Origin: Elusimicrobiota bacterium
Lineage (GTDB): Bacteria > Elusimicrobiota > Endomicrobiia > CG1-02-37-114 > XYA2-FULL-39-19
NCBI GenBank assembly: GCA_018816525.1
Contig: JAHIVV010000003.1
Coordinates: forward strand, 1 to 56,839
Reading direction: 5' to 3'
Length of the DNA stretch: 56,839 nucleotides
Part shown: positions 34,270 to 42,943 of the stretch, one piece after another
Layout of the letters: each line of letters opens with the position of its first letter
How positions within the stretch are numbered: the first letter of the stretch is position 1
Program-made: the position numbers and the translations under genes
The notes under the pieces: generated by a model
The model's database searches: none
The model's input: only the letters and a program-made list of their open reading frames with translations
What the model was told of the DNA's origin: nothing

Positions 34270-35058
34270 TTATTTTTTTGTTACTACAACTCTTCTGGTA
34301 ATTCCTTTCGGGTCGGCAGCATCTAAATTAACGAAATAAATGCCTGAAGGAACCACTTCACCGGTTTCATTTTTACCGTCCCAAATTAAAGTGTATTCAC
34401 GTTCTTTTAATGCCAGCTGGTCCCCTGCCAGAGTTTTCACAATCTGGCCTGAAAGGTTGAATATTTTAACTTTGACTCTTCTGTTGGTGTCTCTTATAAT
34501 ATATCTGAATTTGGTTATCTGTCCTTTAGAAGGGTTAAAAGGATTGTTATAGTCAACCTGCAAATCGTAACTATATCCCGATGCAAAGGTTAAACTGGAA
34601 ATAATTGTTACAAATTTTGCCGGTGACGGAAAAGACGGAATAGGAATTGACGAGCCATCATCTTGATAAAGTATTAAGTTCCAGTAATACGTGGAATTGT
34701 AGGTTAATGCAGTCGTTGCACTATTGTCTGAGTTATATTTAAGTGTAGTCCGGAAGTTTCCAGCACCCAGATTCGCAGTATTTATTGAGTTTGTTGAAGC
34801 AGTGATTACCCAAATGGCGGAAGTAAACGGCAATGCATTTGCGGTGCTGACAGAAAGCGTAAAAGAGCTTATACAGACACTGCCGTTAGCCGTGAATTCC
34901 CAGGAAAAAACTGGCGGCCGGCCCTGAATAACAACTTCAAGGTTATCCTGAGCGCCGTCCACAACAAACAGGTAAGTCGAGATTGATATGGCCTGCAGCT
35001 GTGAAACCATGAATAGTATTGCGGATACAAGAAATGTTTTTTTTAGTATTTTCGGCAA
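34270..35058 (-). CDS. Secreted protein with a FlgD-like / type IX-type C-terminal tail
   Basis: 262 residues. A signal peptide (about 1-23, ending LQAISIS) precedes a beta-rich domain with FSWEF and YNSTYYWNL, which looks like a fibronectin/Ig-type module. The C-terminus has NPFNPSKGQITKFRYII, VKVKIFNLSGQIVKTL, YTLIWDGKNETGEVVPSGIYF and a final RRVVVTKK. This is the arrangement of FlgD-Ig or type A T9SS sorting tails. It lies between pth and the PorV-like gene, so the exported protein and a candidate outer-membrane partner are cotranscribed. Confidence 0.75.
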   Translation of the reverse strand: MPKILKKTFLVSAILFMVSQLQAISISTYLFVVDGAQDNLEVVIQGRPPVFSWEFTANGSVCISSFTLSVSTANALPFTSAIWVITASTNSINTANLGAGNFRTTLKYNSDNSATTALTYNSTYYWNLILYQDDGSSIPIPSFPSPAKFVTIISSLTFASGYSYDLQVDYNNPFNPSKGQITKFRYIIRDTNRRVKVKIFNLSGQIVKTLAGDQLALKEREYTLIWDGKNETGEVVPSGIYFVNLDAADPKGITRRVVVTKK

Positions 35059-35072
35059 GTCGTTACTCTGTT

Positions 35073-35651
35073 TTAAGGATTGTAACTATTTATTTTTTCC
35101 ATTATTGCCCGCATATTTCCGCCATTAAAAATATCCTGGGCTGAAATAGCCGCGAAGTCTGTCATTTTAGATACCTTCGGTTTTTCTTCCGTTTTAAACC
35201 TGCTTAATACGAAATCTTTTGAATCAGAATATGTATTTGGCAAAGGCCCGATCCCAAGGCGAAGCCTGGGAAAATCATTTGTTCCTAATGCCGACACAAT
35301 AGATTCTATGCCGTTGTGGCCGCCGCTTGATCCCTGGAGCCTGATTCTAAGTTTTCCTAAAGGCAGTGAAAAATCATCCGAGACAATTAAAATATTTTTT
35401 GGTTCAATCGCGTATTTTTTCATAACCTTCAGGACAGATGTCCCGGAAAGGTTCATGTAAGTCATAGGTTTTAAAAGATACAGTTTTTCTGGCTGCGCCA
35501 AAGGTGTTATCTCTGCTTCAAGAGATTTTGAAACCCTGAATTTCAGCCCCAGATTAGCAGCAATTTTATCTATAACAATAAAGCCAAGATTGTGCCGTGT
35601 AAATTCGTATTCTTGGCCCGGATTGCCTAATCCGACAATAAGCTCTATCAT
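35073..35651 (-). CDS. pth: Peptidyl-tRNA hydrolase
   Basis: 192 residues. It releases peptides from dropped-off peptidyl-tRNA. The catalytic His is in EFTRHNLGF (H20) with N10 in GLGNPGQEY. KPMTYMNLSG, VSDDFSLPLGKLRIRLQGSSGGHNG and FPRLRLGIG are standard. It overlaps rplY by 4 bases; rplY-pth is a common pair. Confidence 0.96.
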   Translation of the reverse strand: MIELIVGLGNPGQEYEFTRHNLGFIVIDKIAANLGLKFRVSKSLEAEITPLAQPEKLYLLKPMTYMNLSGTSVLKVMKKYAIEPKNILIVSDDFSLPLGKLRIRLQGSSGGHNGIESIVSALGTNDFPRLRLGIGPLPNTYSDSKDFVLSRFKTEEKPKVSKMTDFAAISAQDIFNGGNMRAIMEKINSYNP

Positions 35652-36367
35652 TTTTTCTCGGGCTTTGCTTCTGTTTTCGCCGGGTTACCCGCTGTTCCAG
35701 GTGTTGCTGGAGCTGTAGCGGCAGCTGCGCCATCTTCTTCCTTTTTACCTTTTGCAATTACTTCAGGTTCGGCCGGAGAAGCTGCAATAGCATCAGCCGC
35801 AGTCGGTTCTTCAGTCTTAGTAGGAGCGACAACGTGAACGATAATAGAGTTTTTGGTGCTTAAAATGGTAACGTTAGCCGGCGGTGTAATATCTTTCACT
35901 AATATGTTATGCCCAATGTTTAAGTTTGATACGTCAATATCGATGGATTTTGGTATATTTGTCGGCAAACACCTGATTTTCAGCTCTCTTAAAACGTGTT
36001 CAAGAATTCCTCCCTGCGATTTAACTCCATGGCATTCCCCTATGATGTGAACCGGTGCCTCAACTTCAATTTCTTTTTGAAGGGAAACAGCATGAAAATC
36101 TACATGCAGGAGTTTTTCAGATACTACGTGTTTCTGGATTTCCTTGATCAATACTGTTTTTGGCGACCCGTCAACTTTAAGGTTGATAAGCTGATTAAAA
36201 CCAACCCTGAGAATTTTAGAAATTTCCTTTTCTTTCACAAAAAGGGAAATTGTTTTTTCGTCTGAGCCATAAAGTACAGCCGGAACAAGCCCGTCAATTC
36301 TTGATTTTTTCAACTGCCCTTTTGTTTTTGCTTCTCTTGTCTGTGATTCTAAAGTGATCTGGTCCAT
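35648..36367 (-). CDS. rplY: Ribosomal protein bL25 (CTC form)
   Basis: 239 residues, the long CTC-type protein. The N-terminal 5S-rRNA-binding domain begins ITLESQTREAKTKGQLKKSR and contains GLVPAVLYG and LLHVDFHAV. The C-terminal beta domain follows, with PVHIIGECHGVKSQGGILEH. The last 50 residues are an Ala/Pro/Glu/Lys-rich low-complexity tail. It follows prs after 15 bases. Confidence 0.93.
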   Translation of the reverse strand: MDQITLESQTREAKTKGQLKKSRIDGLVPAVLYGSDEKTISLFVKEKEISKILRVGFNQLINLKVDGSPKTVLIKEIQKHVVSEKLLHVDFHAVSLQKEIEVEAPVHIIGECHGVKSQGGILEHVLRELKIRCLPTNIPKSIDIDVSNLNIGHNILVKDITPPANVTILSTKNSIIVHVVAPTKTEEPTAADAIAASPAEPEVIAKGKKEEDGAAAATAPATPGTAGNPAKTEAKPEKK

Positions 36368-36382
36368 TTTTACCTCTCTCCT

Positions 36383-37327
36383 TTATACAAAAAGCGTACT
36401 TACGGATTCTTCGTTATGAATCCTTTTTATTGCATCTGCCAGTAATTTGTCGACCGATAATACGACTATTTTTTCAGATTTTCTTCTTAAAGGAATTGTG
36501 TCAGTTATTATGAGTTTTTCAATATCCGATTTCTCGATTCTTTCTATAGCGTTTCCGGAAAGGACGCCGTGAGAACAGGAGGCAAGCACTCTTTTGACTC
36601 CTTCTTTTTTTAAGGCAGTAGCCGCGTTGATCAAAGAACCGCCTGTATCTATAAGATCGTCGAGCATTATGGCTGTTTTGCCTTTAACGTCTCCGATAAT
36701 GTGCATGATTGAGGACTGGTTTGGCGCGGACCTTCTTTTGTCAATGATTACCAGGTTTGCCTCAAGCCTTTTTGCAAAAGCTCTTGCGCGTTCAACGCCG
36801 CCGGCATCCGGGGAAACAACACATAAATATTCCTTGTCGCCCATAAATTTTTTATTTTTAAAATAATTCAAAAAAACCGGGTTTGCATACAAATGATCTA
36901 CCGGAATATCAAAAAACCCCTGTATTTGGCCGGCATGCAGGTCCATTGCCAGAATTCGGTCGGCCCCGCTGGAAGTAATCAGGTTTGCCACCAATTTTGC
37001 CGTTATCGGCACCCTGGGTTCGGCTTTCCTATCCTGCCTGGCATAACCGTAGTAAGGTATGACCGGTGTAATTCTTCTGGCTGAAGCCCTCAATAAAGCG
37101 TCCATGATGATTAATAATTCCATTATGTGGTCGTTGACAGGCGGGCAGGTGGGCTGAATAATATAACAGTCCTTTCCACGGACATTTTCCTCGATTTTTA
37201 CCCGGATTTCGCCGTCAGAAAAAGTATTGACAAAAATCTTGCCTAGGTTTATGCCAAGTTCTTTTGCAATAGCTTCAGCAAGTTCAGGGTTAGCATTGCC
37301 TGAGAAAATCCTTATTTCATTTTTCAT
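36383..37327 (-). CDS. prs: Ribose-phosphate pyrophosphokinase
   Basis: 314 residues. It makes PRPP from ribose 5-phosphate and [49 protein letters not shown] (ATP loop), [15 protein letters not shown], and [14 protein letters not shown] (PRPP-binding) are all present. Its promoter, at 37386-37414, lies in a divergent control region shared with tRNA-Thr. It leads a series prs-rplY-pth-(T9SS-tail protein)-(PorV-OmpA). Confidence 0.97.
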   Translation of the reverse strand: MKNEIRIFSGNANPELAEAIAKELGINLGKIFVNTFSDGEIRVKIEENVRGKDCYIIQPTCPPVNDHIMELLIIMDALLRASARRITPVIPYYGYARQDRKAEPRVPITAKLVANLITSSGADRILAMDLHAGQIQGFFDIPVDHLYANPVFLNYFKNKKFMGDKEYLCVVSPDAGGVERARAFAKRLEANLVIIDKRRSAPNQSSIMHIIGDVKGKTAIMLDDLIDTGGSLINAATALKKEGVKRVLASCSHGVLSGNAIERIEKSDIEKLIITDTIPLRRKSEKIVVLSVDKLLADAIKRIHNEESVSTLFV

Positions 37328-37385
37328 AAAAATTCCCGGTTATTATTGGTTTCTTTTATTTAAACGAAAGGAAAACTAAGTACAA

Positions 37386-37414
37386 ATTCTATTAAAAAAA
37401 CAATTAAATGTCAA
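37386..37414 (-). promoter_or_regulatory. prs operon promoter
   Basis: On the minus strand there are a consensus TTGACA (37409-37414), a 17-base spacer and TAGAAT (37386-37391). The -10 box runs directly into the motif TTGTACTT, which also occurs in the nearby palindrome. Confidence 0.7.
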
Positions 37415-37437
37415 ATTTGCCCGGTTCAACTGGGTAT

Positions 37438-37472
37438 ATTTGTACTGAAGCTAAGGTAGCTGAAGTACAAAT
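37438..37472. promoter_or_regulatory. 35-base inverted repeat between the prs and tRNA-Thr promoters
   Basis: ATTTGTACT pairs perfectly with AGTACAAAT, then a symmetric GA/GA mismatch, then AGCTA pairs with TAGCT across a 3-base loop (AGG). The outer arm repeats the sequence that overlaps the prs -10 box (AAGTACAAATT at 37378-37388). It ends 9 bases before the tRNA-Thr -35 box. It is a candidate operator or DNA/RNA hairpin controlling one or both promoters. Confidence 0.6.
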
Positions 37473-37481
37473 TAGCCTTGT

Positions 37482-37510
37482 TTGACTTTAAAACATATTT
37501 TTAGTATATT
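37482..37510 (+). promoter_or_regulatory. tRNA-Thr promoter
   Basis: TTGACT (37482-37487), a 17-base spacer and TATATT (37505-37510). A second TATATT follows ten bases on, because TTAGTATATT is tandemly repeated. The tRNA begins 40 bases after the first -10 box. Confidence 0.65.
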
Positions 37511-37549
37511 TTAGTATATTTAATCAATTATTAAAAGTGTCGCATTTAT

Positions 37550-37622
<73 letters not shown>

Positions 37623-37646
37623 TTTTTTTAGAAACAGGACTGATAA

Positions 37647-37983
37647 AGGCCTAAAAGAAAATTTGAAAGAGCGGCAAGCGGCATTTTAGTTGATTTGTTT
37701 ACTGCTGATGCATTGATGAATATTGGGCGGGGTTGCAATAGAAACAAAATCTTCACTAGACATTGAACGGGAGTTGCTCGTTTACGCAAAATTACCCAAT
37801 ACTGAAAAACCGCTTGAAATACACGCGAGAGTAGTCCTGTAGCAGGATTTGGGTAATATACGCCGTTACGGCCTGAAATATACAAAAATAACAATTATCG
37901 AAAGAATTAAACTTTTTGCATATGTGCACGGGTGGCTGGAAAAGCCGAAAATAAAGGAAACAGAGAATGGAAATAATCTTTAA
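37647..37983 (+). pseudogene. Decayed PilZ-domain gene
   Basis: Conceptual translation gives KRKFERAASGILVDLFTADA and MNIGRG in one frame, then after a one-base shift at a G4 run near 37727-37733, VAIETKSSLDIERELLVYAK, LPNTEKPLEIHARVV, a TAG at 37840-37842, and RRYGLKYTKITIIERIKLFA. The order (basic start, G-x-AIET, L-x-L-LP, ArVV, YGLKYT) is that of a PilZ cyclic-di-GMP-binding domain. One frameshift, one stop and no start codon mark it as dead, unless these are sequence errors. The 3' end overlaps the start of the GlmU-like gene. It fills the gap after tRNA-Thr. Confidence 0.7.
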
Positions 37984-39484
37984 ATCAAAACAAATAAATC
38001 CAAAATTTAAAAACATTTCAGTAATACTTTCCGGGGGAAAAGGTAAAAGAATTAAATCCGAAATACCGAAAGTCCTTCATGCTTTGTGGGGAATTCCTTC
38101 GGTTGTACGTGTGAGCCAGGCAGCAAAAAAAGGGCTTAATTCGCCTAATCAGGTAGTGGTGGTCGGCATGAAAGCGCAGGATGTGGCCGCTCTTTTAGGG
38201 GATACACCTCACACAATTTTCGCTTACCAGGAAGTCCAGAAAGGAACCGGCCACGCTTTACAAGTCGCTGTTTCAAAAATAAAAGGCGGACAGGGATCAA
38301 AGAACAATATTTTCGTTTTTCCCGGGGATGCCGGACTGTTGGATGCGGAAATAGTCGCAAAATTTCGCAGGCGTTTTGAGAAAAGTTCCTGCTCCGCCAT
38401 GATGCTTACGGGCGCTTATGAAGGGCCGGTTGAGTTAAATATGTACGGCAGAATCGTCAGGATCCCGGACCGGGACTCAAAAGGGAATCAGTCAGGGGAT
38501 GATTTTCAGAAAGTTGCGGAGATAATGCAGGCCAAGGACATTATAAAGATGCTGCCTGATGAAATACATAAAGTAATATATAATAAAAAAGAATACCATT
38601 TTACCAGGCAGCAATTGCTTGAGAACCGGGAATTTGACTCGGGCATGATTGCGTTCCGTTATGATTTGTTAAAAAAATATCTGGGCAAAATAAAATCCGA
38701 TAACGTTCAAAAAGAATTGTACATGACCGACCTGGTTAAAATTTTTAATGCTGCCGGCCATAAAGTTGAATCTTTTGAAATAAAGAAAGATACGAAAGAT
38801 TCCGGGTTCCAGCATGCCGATGCCCTGCTGGGGTTTAACAGCAGAAGCGAACTAAAAAAAATGGAATCAATCCTTAGGGCCAAATATTTCGAGCTGTTGA
38901 AAGATATTATCACCTTTGAGGATGAGGAGGATTTTTTTCTTGACCTGGAAGTTGTAAAAAGAATTCAGCATTTGGATTCCAGGGGGATTCCTTTAGACAT
39001 AACAATCGGAGAAGGTTGTTTTGTCGGTAAGGGCGTTAAAATCAACAAAGGACTTAGCATAGGAAAGAGAGCTATTCTTGAGGGAAATATTATCTTCGGA
39101 CAGCGTGTTAAAATTGGTGAAAATGTACACCTTTCGGCTTATCCGCGCCAAAAAATGCACATCGGAGATGATACCGTAATTTTTGACGGCGATATAATAA
39201 AAGGCAATGTGAAGATAGGCAACAAAGTAAGAATTGAAACCGGGGTAACTATTACAGGAAGCGATGAATACCCTGTTAAGATCGGGGATAATTGTACAAT
39301 AAAAGGGACCACATACATTTTTGGTTCGATAGTTGAGCCGGATAATTGTATTCAGCATTCTGTCCTGGTGCACCAGCTTGTACAAAGAATCATTAATAAA
39401 TCCGGACTGGCGCAGAAAGTAAAGTACATATTACCCCTCCCGGAAGGCAGGGATTCAATAAAACCTTTATCGGAGAAAAAATGA
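37967..39484 (+). CDS. GlmU-like nucleotidyltransferase with left-handed beta-helix domain
   Basis: 505 residues. The N-terminal half is a GlmU-type uridylyltransferase: SVILSGGKGKRIKSEIPKVLH, QKGTGHALQVA, FPGDAG and NVQKELYMTD all match N-acetylglucosamine-1-phosphate uridylyltransferase motifs. The C-terminal half has hexapeptide repeats (IGEGCFVGKGVKI, IGKRAILEGN, IGNKVRIETGVTI) but lacks the NYDG-type acetyl-transfer site of GlmU. So it may make a UDP-sugar without acetylating, or be a divergent sugar nucleotidyltransferase. AAGGA precedes the ATG. It overlaps the next gene by 4 bases. Confidence 0.8.
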   Translation: MEIIFKSKQINPKFKNISVILSGGKGKRIKSEIPKVLHALWGIPSVVRVSQAAKKGLNSPNQVVVVGMKAQDVAALLGDTPHTIFAYQEVQKGTGHALQVAVSKIKGGQGSKNNIFVFPGDAGLLDAEIVAKFRRRFEKSSCSAMMLTGAYEGPVELNMYGRIVRIPDRDSKGNQSGDDFQKVAEIMQAKDIIKMLPDEIHKVIYNKKEYHFTRQQLLENREFDSGMIAFRYDLLKKYLGKIKSDNVQKELYMTDLVKIFNAAGHKVESFEIKKDTKDSGFQHADALLGFNSRSELKKMESILRAKYFELLKDIITFEDEEDFFLDLEVVKRIQHLDSRGIPLDITIGEGCFVGKGVKINKGLSIGKRAILEGNIIFGQRVKIGENVHLSAYPRQKMHIGDDTVIFDGDIIKGNVKIGNKVRIETGVTITGSDEYPVKIGDNCTIKGTTYIFGSIVEPDNCIQHSVLVHQLVQRIINKSGLAQKVKYILPLPEGRDSIKPLSEKK

Positions 39485-39972
39485 GGATATTTTTTATTTT
39501 TATTTCATTGTGTTTATTCGTAATAGGATTGATTTATTTTTATTCGCCCGCTACAATCATTGTAATCAACAATTGGATGAGGAGAGTTTTTTTCGATGAT
39601 TCCAGGGTTATTTTAAATAGAAAAAAAACAGGAATGTTTTATATCGTTGCAGCCCTGGTTGTTTTCTTCGGTGCTTTTTGTTTAAAGCGTATTCCGAATG
39701 AACATAGCGTGAAGTCAGAATTGTACCAGGCCTGGTGTTATTACTATCAGGGCAAGTATGATCTGGCAAAAAACATGAGTGAAGAAGTTCTTAAAGCAGA
39801 ACCGGAAAATCAGACTGCGCTGGAACAACTTATGCTGGTATATTTTGTCGAAAATGATTATTTGAGAGCAAAATATTATTGTCAGAAAGCTCTTATTAAA
39901 GACCCAAACAATAAAAGGACAAAAAATATGTATGATACAATTCAGAACAAAATAAAAAAACCTATTCTATGA
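39481..39972 (+). CDS. Membrane protein with TPR repeats
   Basis: 163 residues. Two membrane helices (about 3-20 and 51-68) are followed by a tetratricopeptide region: YQAWCYYYQGKYDLAKNMSEEVLKAEPEN and MLVYFVENDYLRAKYYCQKALIKDPNN are two clear 34-residue repeats. TPR domains hold protein partners; which ones is unknown. It is coupled by ATGA overlaps to the GlmU-like gene and aroE, so a role in the envelope is possible. Confidence 0.7.
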   Translation: MRIFFIFISLCLFVIGLIYFYSPATIIVINNWMRRVFFDDSRVILNRKKTGMFYIVAALVVFFGAFCLKRIPNEHSVKSELYQAWCYYYQGKYDLAKNMSEEVLKAEPENQTALEQLMLVYFVENDYLRAKYYCQKALIKDPNNKRTKNMYDTIQNKIKKPIL

Positions 39973-40835
39973 TTCAAATCGATGGTTCAACAAAAATAAT
40001 CGGGATTTTTGGCTTTCCTATCAAGCATACCCTGTCTCCGGCGATACATAACGCCGCGTTCCAGCACTTGAAATTAAATCTGATCTACCTCCCCTTCCAG
40101 ATTAAATCTGAAAATTTGGAGACTGCTATCAAATCTCTTGAATTATTAGATATTCCGGGCATAAATGTAACAGCCCCTCATAAAGAAAATGCAGTGAAAT
40201 ACCTGGATAAAATTGATCCGCTTGCGAAAAAGATCGGAGCGATAAACACCATCGTCGTAAATGACGGACAATTGACAGGATATAATACTGACGGTTCAGG
40301 TTTTATAAAATCTCTTGAAGTACGGGGATTCAAACTTGCTGGGAAAAAAATATTATTAATGGGTTCAGGCGGGGCAGGGAAATCGATTGGGGTGACGCTT
40401 TGCACCTCAGTGCCGAAAATAAAAAAATTGTTTATTTACGATTTAGACGTAAAAAAATCATTAGAGCTTTTTCAAAAGGTAAAAACAACAAATAAAGCAA
40501 AATTGGTAACAAAAAAAACAGAACTAAACGAAATCTTCGGTGAAATTGATATGCTTATTAATGCTACCCCTGTAGGTATGGGAAAAAATGATCCATGCAT
40601 AATTGCTCCGGGGCTGCTGACAAAAAATATTTTTGTTTATGATATTGTATATAACCGTGAAACAGCGTTGATAAAAGCGGCAAAAAAGGCCGGATGCAGG
40701 CATATGAATGGACTGGATATGTTATTGTTTCAGGGCATTCTGGCATTTCAATTATGGACGAAGCAGAAAGCGCCTGTAGAGTTGATGCGCAAAGCACTAA
40801 AGAATGCTCTGACACAAAAAACTAGCCAGAAATAA
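39969..40835 (+). CDS. aroE: Shikimate dehydrogenase
   Basis: 288 residues. It reduces 3-dehydroshikimate with NADPH in aromatic amino-acid synthesis. GFPIKHTLSPAIHNAAF (substrate loop), GINVTAPHKENA with the catalytic Lys, AINTIV, GYNTDGSGF with the catalytic Asp, and the nucleotide loop LLMGSGGAGKSIG are present. NATPVGM and GLDMLLFQG close the domain. A small membrane-protein ORF begins one base after its stop. Confidence 0.95.
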   Translation: MIQIDGSTKIIGIFGFPIKHTLSPAIHNAAFQHLKLNLIYLPFQIKSENLETAIKSLELLDIPGINVTAPHKENAVKYLDKIDPLAKKIGAINTIVVNDGQLTGYNTDGSGFIKSLEVRGFKLAGKKILLMGSGGAGKSIGVTLCTSVPKIKKLFIYDLDVKKSLELFQKVKTTNKAKLVTKKTELNEIFGEIDMLINATPVGMGKNDPCIIAPGLLTKNIFVYDIVYNRETALIKAAKKAGCRHMNGLDMLLFQGILAFQLWTKQKAPVELMRKALKNALTQKTSQK

Positions 40836-40836
40836 C

Positions 40837-40974
40837 ATGCCATCTTTCAAAACAAAATTCATTATTTCCTATAGCCTGGCTGGTTTAGTTGTCCTGGCAT
40901 TGTCATTGTATTTCCATGGTATTTTTGTCAACAAGAACCTTTATAAAATCGACCGCGCATGGAAAAAAAATTAA
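40837..40974 (+). CDS. Small single-pass membrane protein, 45 residues
   Basis: An ATG at 40837, one base after the aroE stop, opens 45 codons: MPSFKTKFIISYSLAGLVVL, then a hydrophobic run ending LSLYFHGIF, then a basic tail ending DRAWKKN. One membrane helix (about 8-31) is predicted. Its stop lies 16 bases inside the M28 peptidase gene, so it may serve to couple translation of aroE with the peptidase gene. I see no clear ribosome-binding site and do not recognise a family. Confidence 0.45.
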   Translation: MPSFKTKFIISYSLAGLVVLALSLYFHGIFVNKNLYKIDRAWKKN

Positions 40975-42833
40975 AACATATTTTTCTAAGCCTGCTCATA
41001 CTTGTTATTGCTTTGCCGATAAGCGCGCAAAGCGAACAAATCTCACAAAGTTTGCTTTTAAAATTGCCTCAAAATGACAAGCCATTCATTGATAAAGCCA
41101 AGTTAAGATTTTCCTGCAAAGATTATATTGTAGCCAGCGTGCAGGAAGAAGACCTCGAATCATTAAAAGAAAATTATGAAATCCTTGATAAAGCTCCCGT
41201 CTCTTTGGAGCAACGGTATTATATGTTCCGGGTTAAATCCGTCGATGAGTTAACTCAATTAAAAAAAATCGCGCAGATCCTGGACAATTCAAACGGAAAT
41301 GTTCTTATAAAATTAAATGAAAACGCGCAGATAGGCCAGGTACCGGTTAAATCAAAGTTCAAACTTTTACCGGAATTTATCCCCTGGCCGCGGAAAATCA
41401 GGAAGAGTTTTGGGTTTATGGCGCCGCGCTCAGTATATGGCGCTATCAGCCACAGCACGATTACCGCTATTTTGGCCAGCCTTAGCACGGCTGAAGTTTC
41501 GGGTTACATACAAGCCCTGCAAAATATCGGGACGAGGTATTCATTCAGCCCGAAATGCAATGACGCCAGGGATTATCTGGTTGCAAATTTTTCTTCTTTC
41601 GGGCTTGAAGTTACAACTTTTCCTTTTAAAAACGTCAGCGAGAGCAGTACAACAAATTATAATGTCATCGCCACGCTGCCGGGTAAGCTGCATCCTGAAA
41701 AAATATTTGTAATATGCGCGCATTACGATTCAATCAGCGAAGACCCGCTTAACAGCGCGCCGGGCGCCGACGATAACGGAAGCGGCGTTACTGCCGTATT
41801 GATGGCTGCAAAATACCTGAAACAATATGATTTTGCCTACACCATAAAATTTATATGTTTTTCCGGCGAAGAACAGGGCATGGTTGGTAGTTTTGCCTAC
41901 GTAAAGTCTCTTTATCAGGCTGATACTCAGATTTTGGGCGCTTTAAATGTGGATATGATTGCCTACGCAAAACCCGGTGTTAAATATGACCTCAATGTTA
42001 CCGAAAATGAAAGTTCCCAGCAGTTAGGCGAATACCTGGATTTTGTAGACAAGGATTATGTCCAGCATCCTCTTGCTGTGACAACCAATAATGATGCCTG
42101 GTGGAGCGACCATGCAGCTTTCTGGGAATATGGGTATCCCGCATTGGAGTTATCCGAAGCTTATGACTGGGACAGCCCGGATTTTAACCCCTATTACCAT
42201 AGCACCAGAGAAACCCTTGACAAACTTGACCTGGTTTTTACGTTAAAAAATATAAAAGTCGCTGTTGCAACACTCGCTGAACTTGCTGATGTTTATACCA
42301 CTGAGCTGGTTACCACGAACCCTGCAGGCTGGAATACAATAATTAGCAAGGGGAATTTGTATGATATTGAGTGGGTAAATGCAGATAACCAGCAGGTGTC
42401 TTTGTACTATGCGGAAACATTCGATGGGGAAAAACATTTGATTGCCAATGTTGACGGAACCCTGAAAAAATATCAGTGGGATACAACTAATGTTATCCCC
42501 GGCAAATATTGGATATTTATGCAGGCCCAGTCCGGGTATAGTTGGTCTTCCGGTCAGGTTACTATATTTTCAAATGATTTTGAAAGGCTGATGATTTATC
42601 CGAATCCTTGCGTTGACCAGGCAACAATTTCCGGTTTAGCCGAAAATACCAGGATGAAAATATTTAACGTAGCCGGTGAAATGGTATTAGAAAGAGTATT
42701 CACTAATCAATTCAGCTGGTCCTGGTATCTTGTAAACGGCAATTATGATAAGCTTGGATGCGGCGTTTATACATGTCTTTTTCAAAGCAGTACAGGTAAA
42801 AAAGCAGCCAGAAAATTCGCAATTATCCGCTAA
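40959..42833 (+). CDS. Secreted M28-family zinc aminopeptidase with T9SS-type tail
   Basis: 624 residues. A signal peptide (HIFLSLLILVIALPISAQ) leads. An N-terminal domain of about 140 residues is followed by the M28 peptidase domain: CAHYDSISEDP, GADDNGSGV, FSGEEQGMVGS, LNVDMIAY and YYHSTRETLDKLD contain the expected zinc-binding His, Asp and Glu residues and the catalytic Glu. The C-terminus has IYPNPCVDQATI and MKIFNVAGEMV and ends KFAIIR, a type A T9SS sorting tail. It is thus an exported peptidase, probably anchored at or released from the surface. Confidence 0.88.
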   Translation: MEKKLKHIFLSLLILVIALPISAQSEQISQSLLLKLPQNDKPFIDKAKLRFSCKDYIVASVQEEDLESLKENYEILDKAPVSLEQRYYMFRVKSVDELTQLKKIAQILDNSNGNVLIKLNENAQIGQVPVKSKFKLLPEFIPWPRKIRKSFGFMAPRSVYGAISHSTITAILASLSTAEVSGYIQALQNIGTRYSFSPKCNDARDYLVANFSSFGLEVTTFPFKNVSESSTTNYNVIATLPGKLHPEKIFVICAHYDSISEDPLNSAPGADDNGSGVTAVLMAAKYLKQYDFAYTIKFICFSGEEQGMVGSFAYVKSLYQADTQILGALNVDMIAYAKPGVKYDLNVTENESSQQLGEYLDFVDKDYVQHPLAVTTNNDAWWSDHAAFWEYGYPALELSEAYDWDSPDFNPYYHSTRETLDKLDLVFTLKNIKVAVATLAELADVYTTELVTTNPAGWNTIISKGNLYDIEWVNADNQQVSLYYAETFDGEKHLIANVDGTLKKYQWDTTNVIPGKYWIFMQAQSGYSWSSGQVTIFSNDFERLMIYPNPCVDQATISGLAENTRMKIFNVAGEMVLERVFTNQFSWSWYLVNGNYDKLGCGVYTCLFQSSTGKKAARKFAIIR

Positions 42834-42887
42834 ACTGCCCCTCCTCTGATTAAAAGGATTTCTAATCATTGTAATTACAAAGTACTA

Positions 42888-42916
42888 TTGACAAAACCTC
42901 TTTATCATACTATATA
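42888..42916 (+). promoter_or_regulatory. Promoter of the small His-rich membrane-protein gene
   Basis: Consensus TTGACA (42888-42893), a 17-base spacer and TATATA (42911-42916). The -10 box is the left arm of an imperfect palindrome (TATATACA...TGCATATA, about 42911-42929), a possible operator. GGGGGG lies upstream of the ATG at 42944. Confidence 0.65.
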
Positions 42917-42943
42917 CATAGTGCATATAATAGGGGGGATTAA

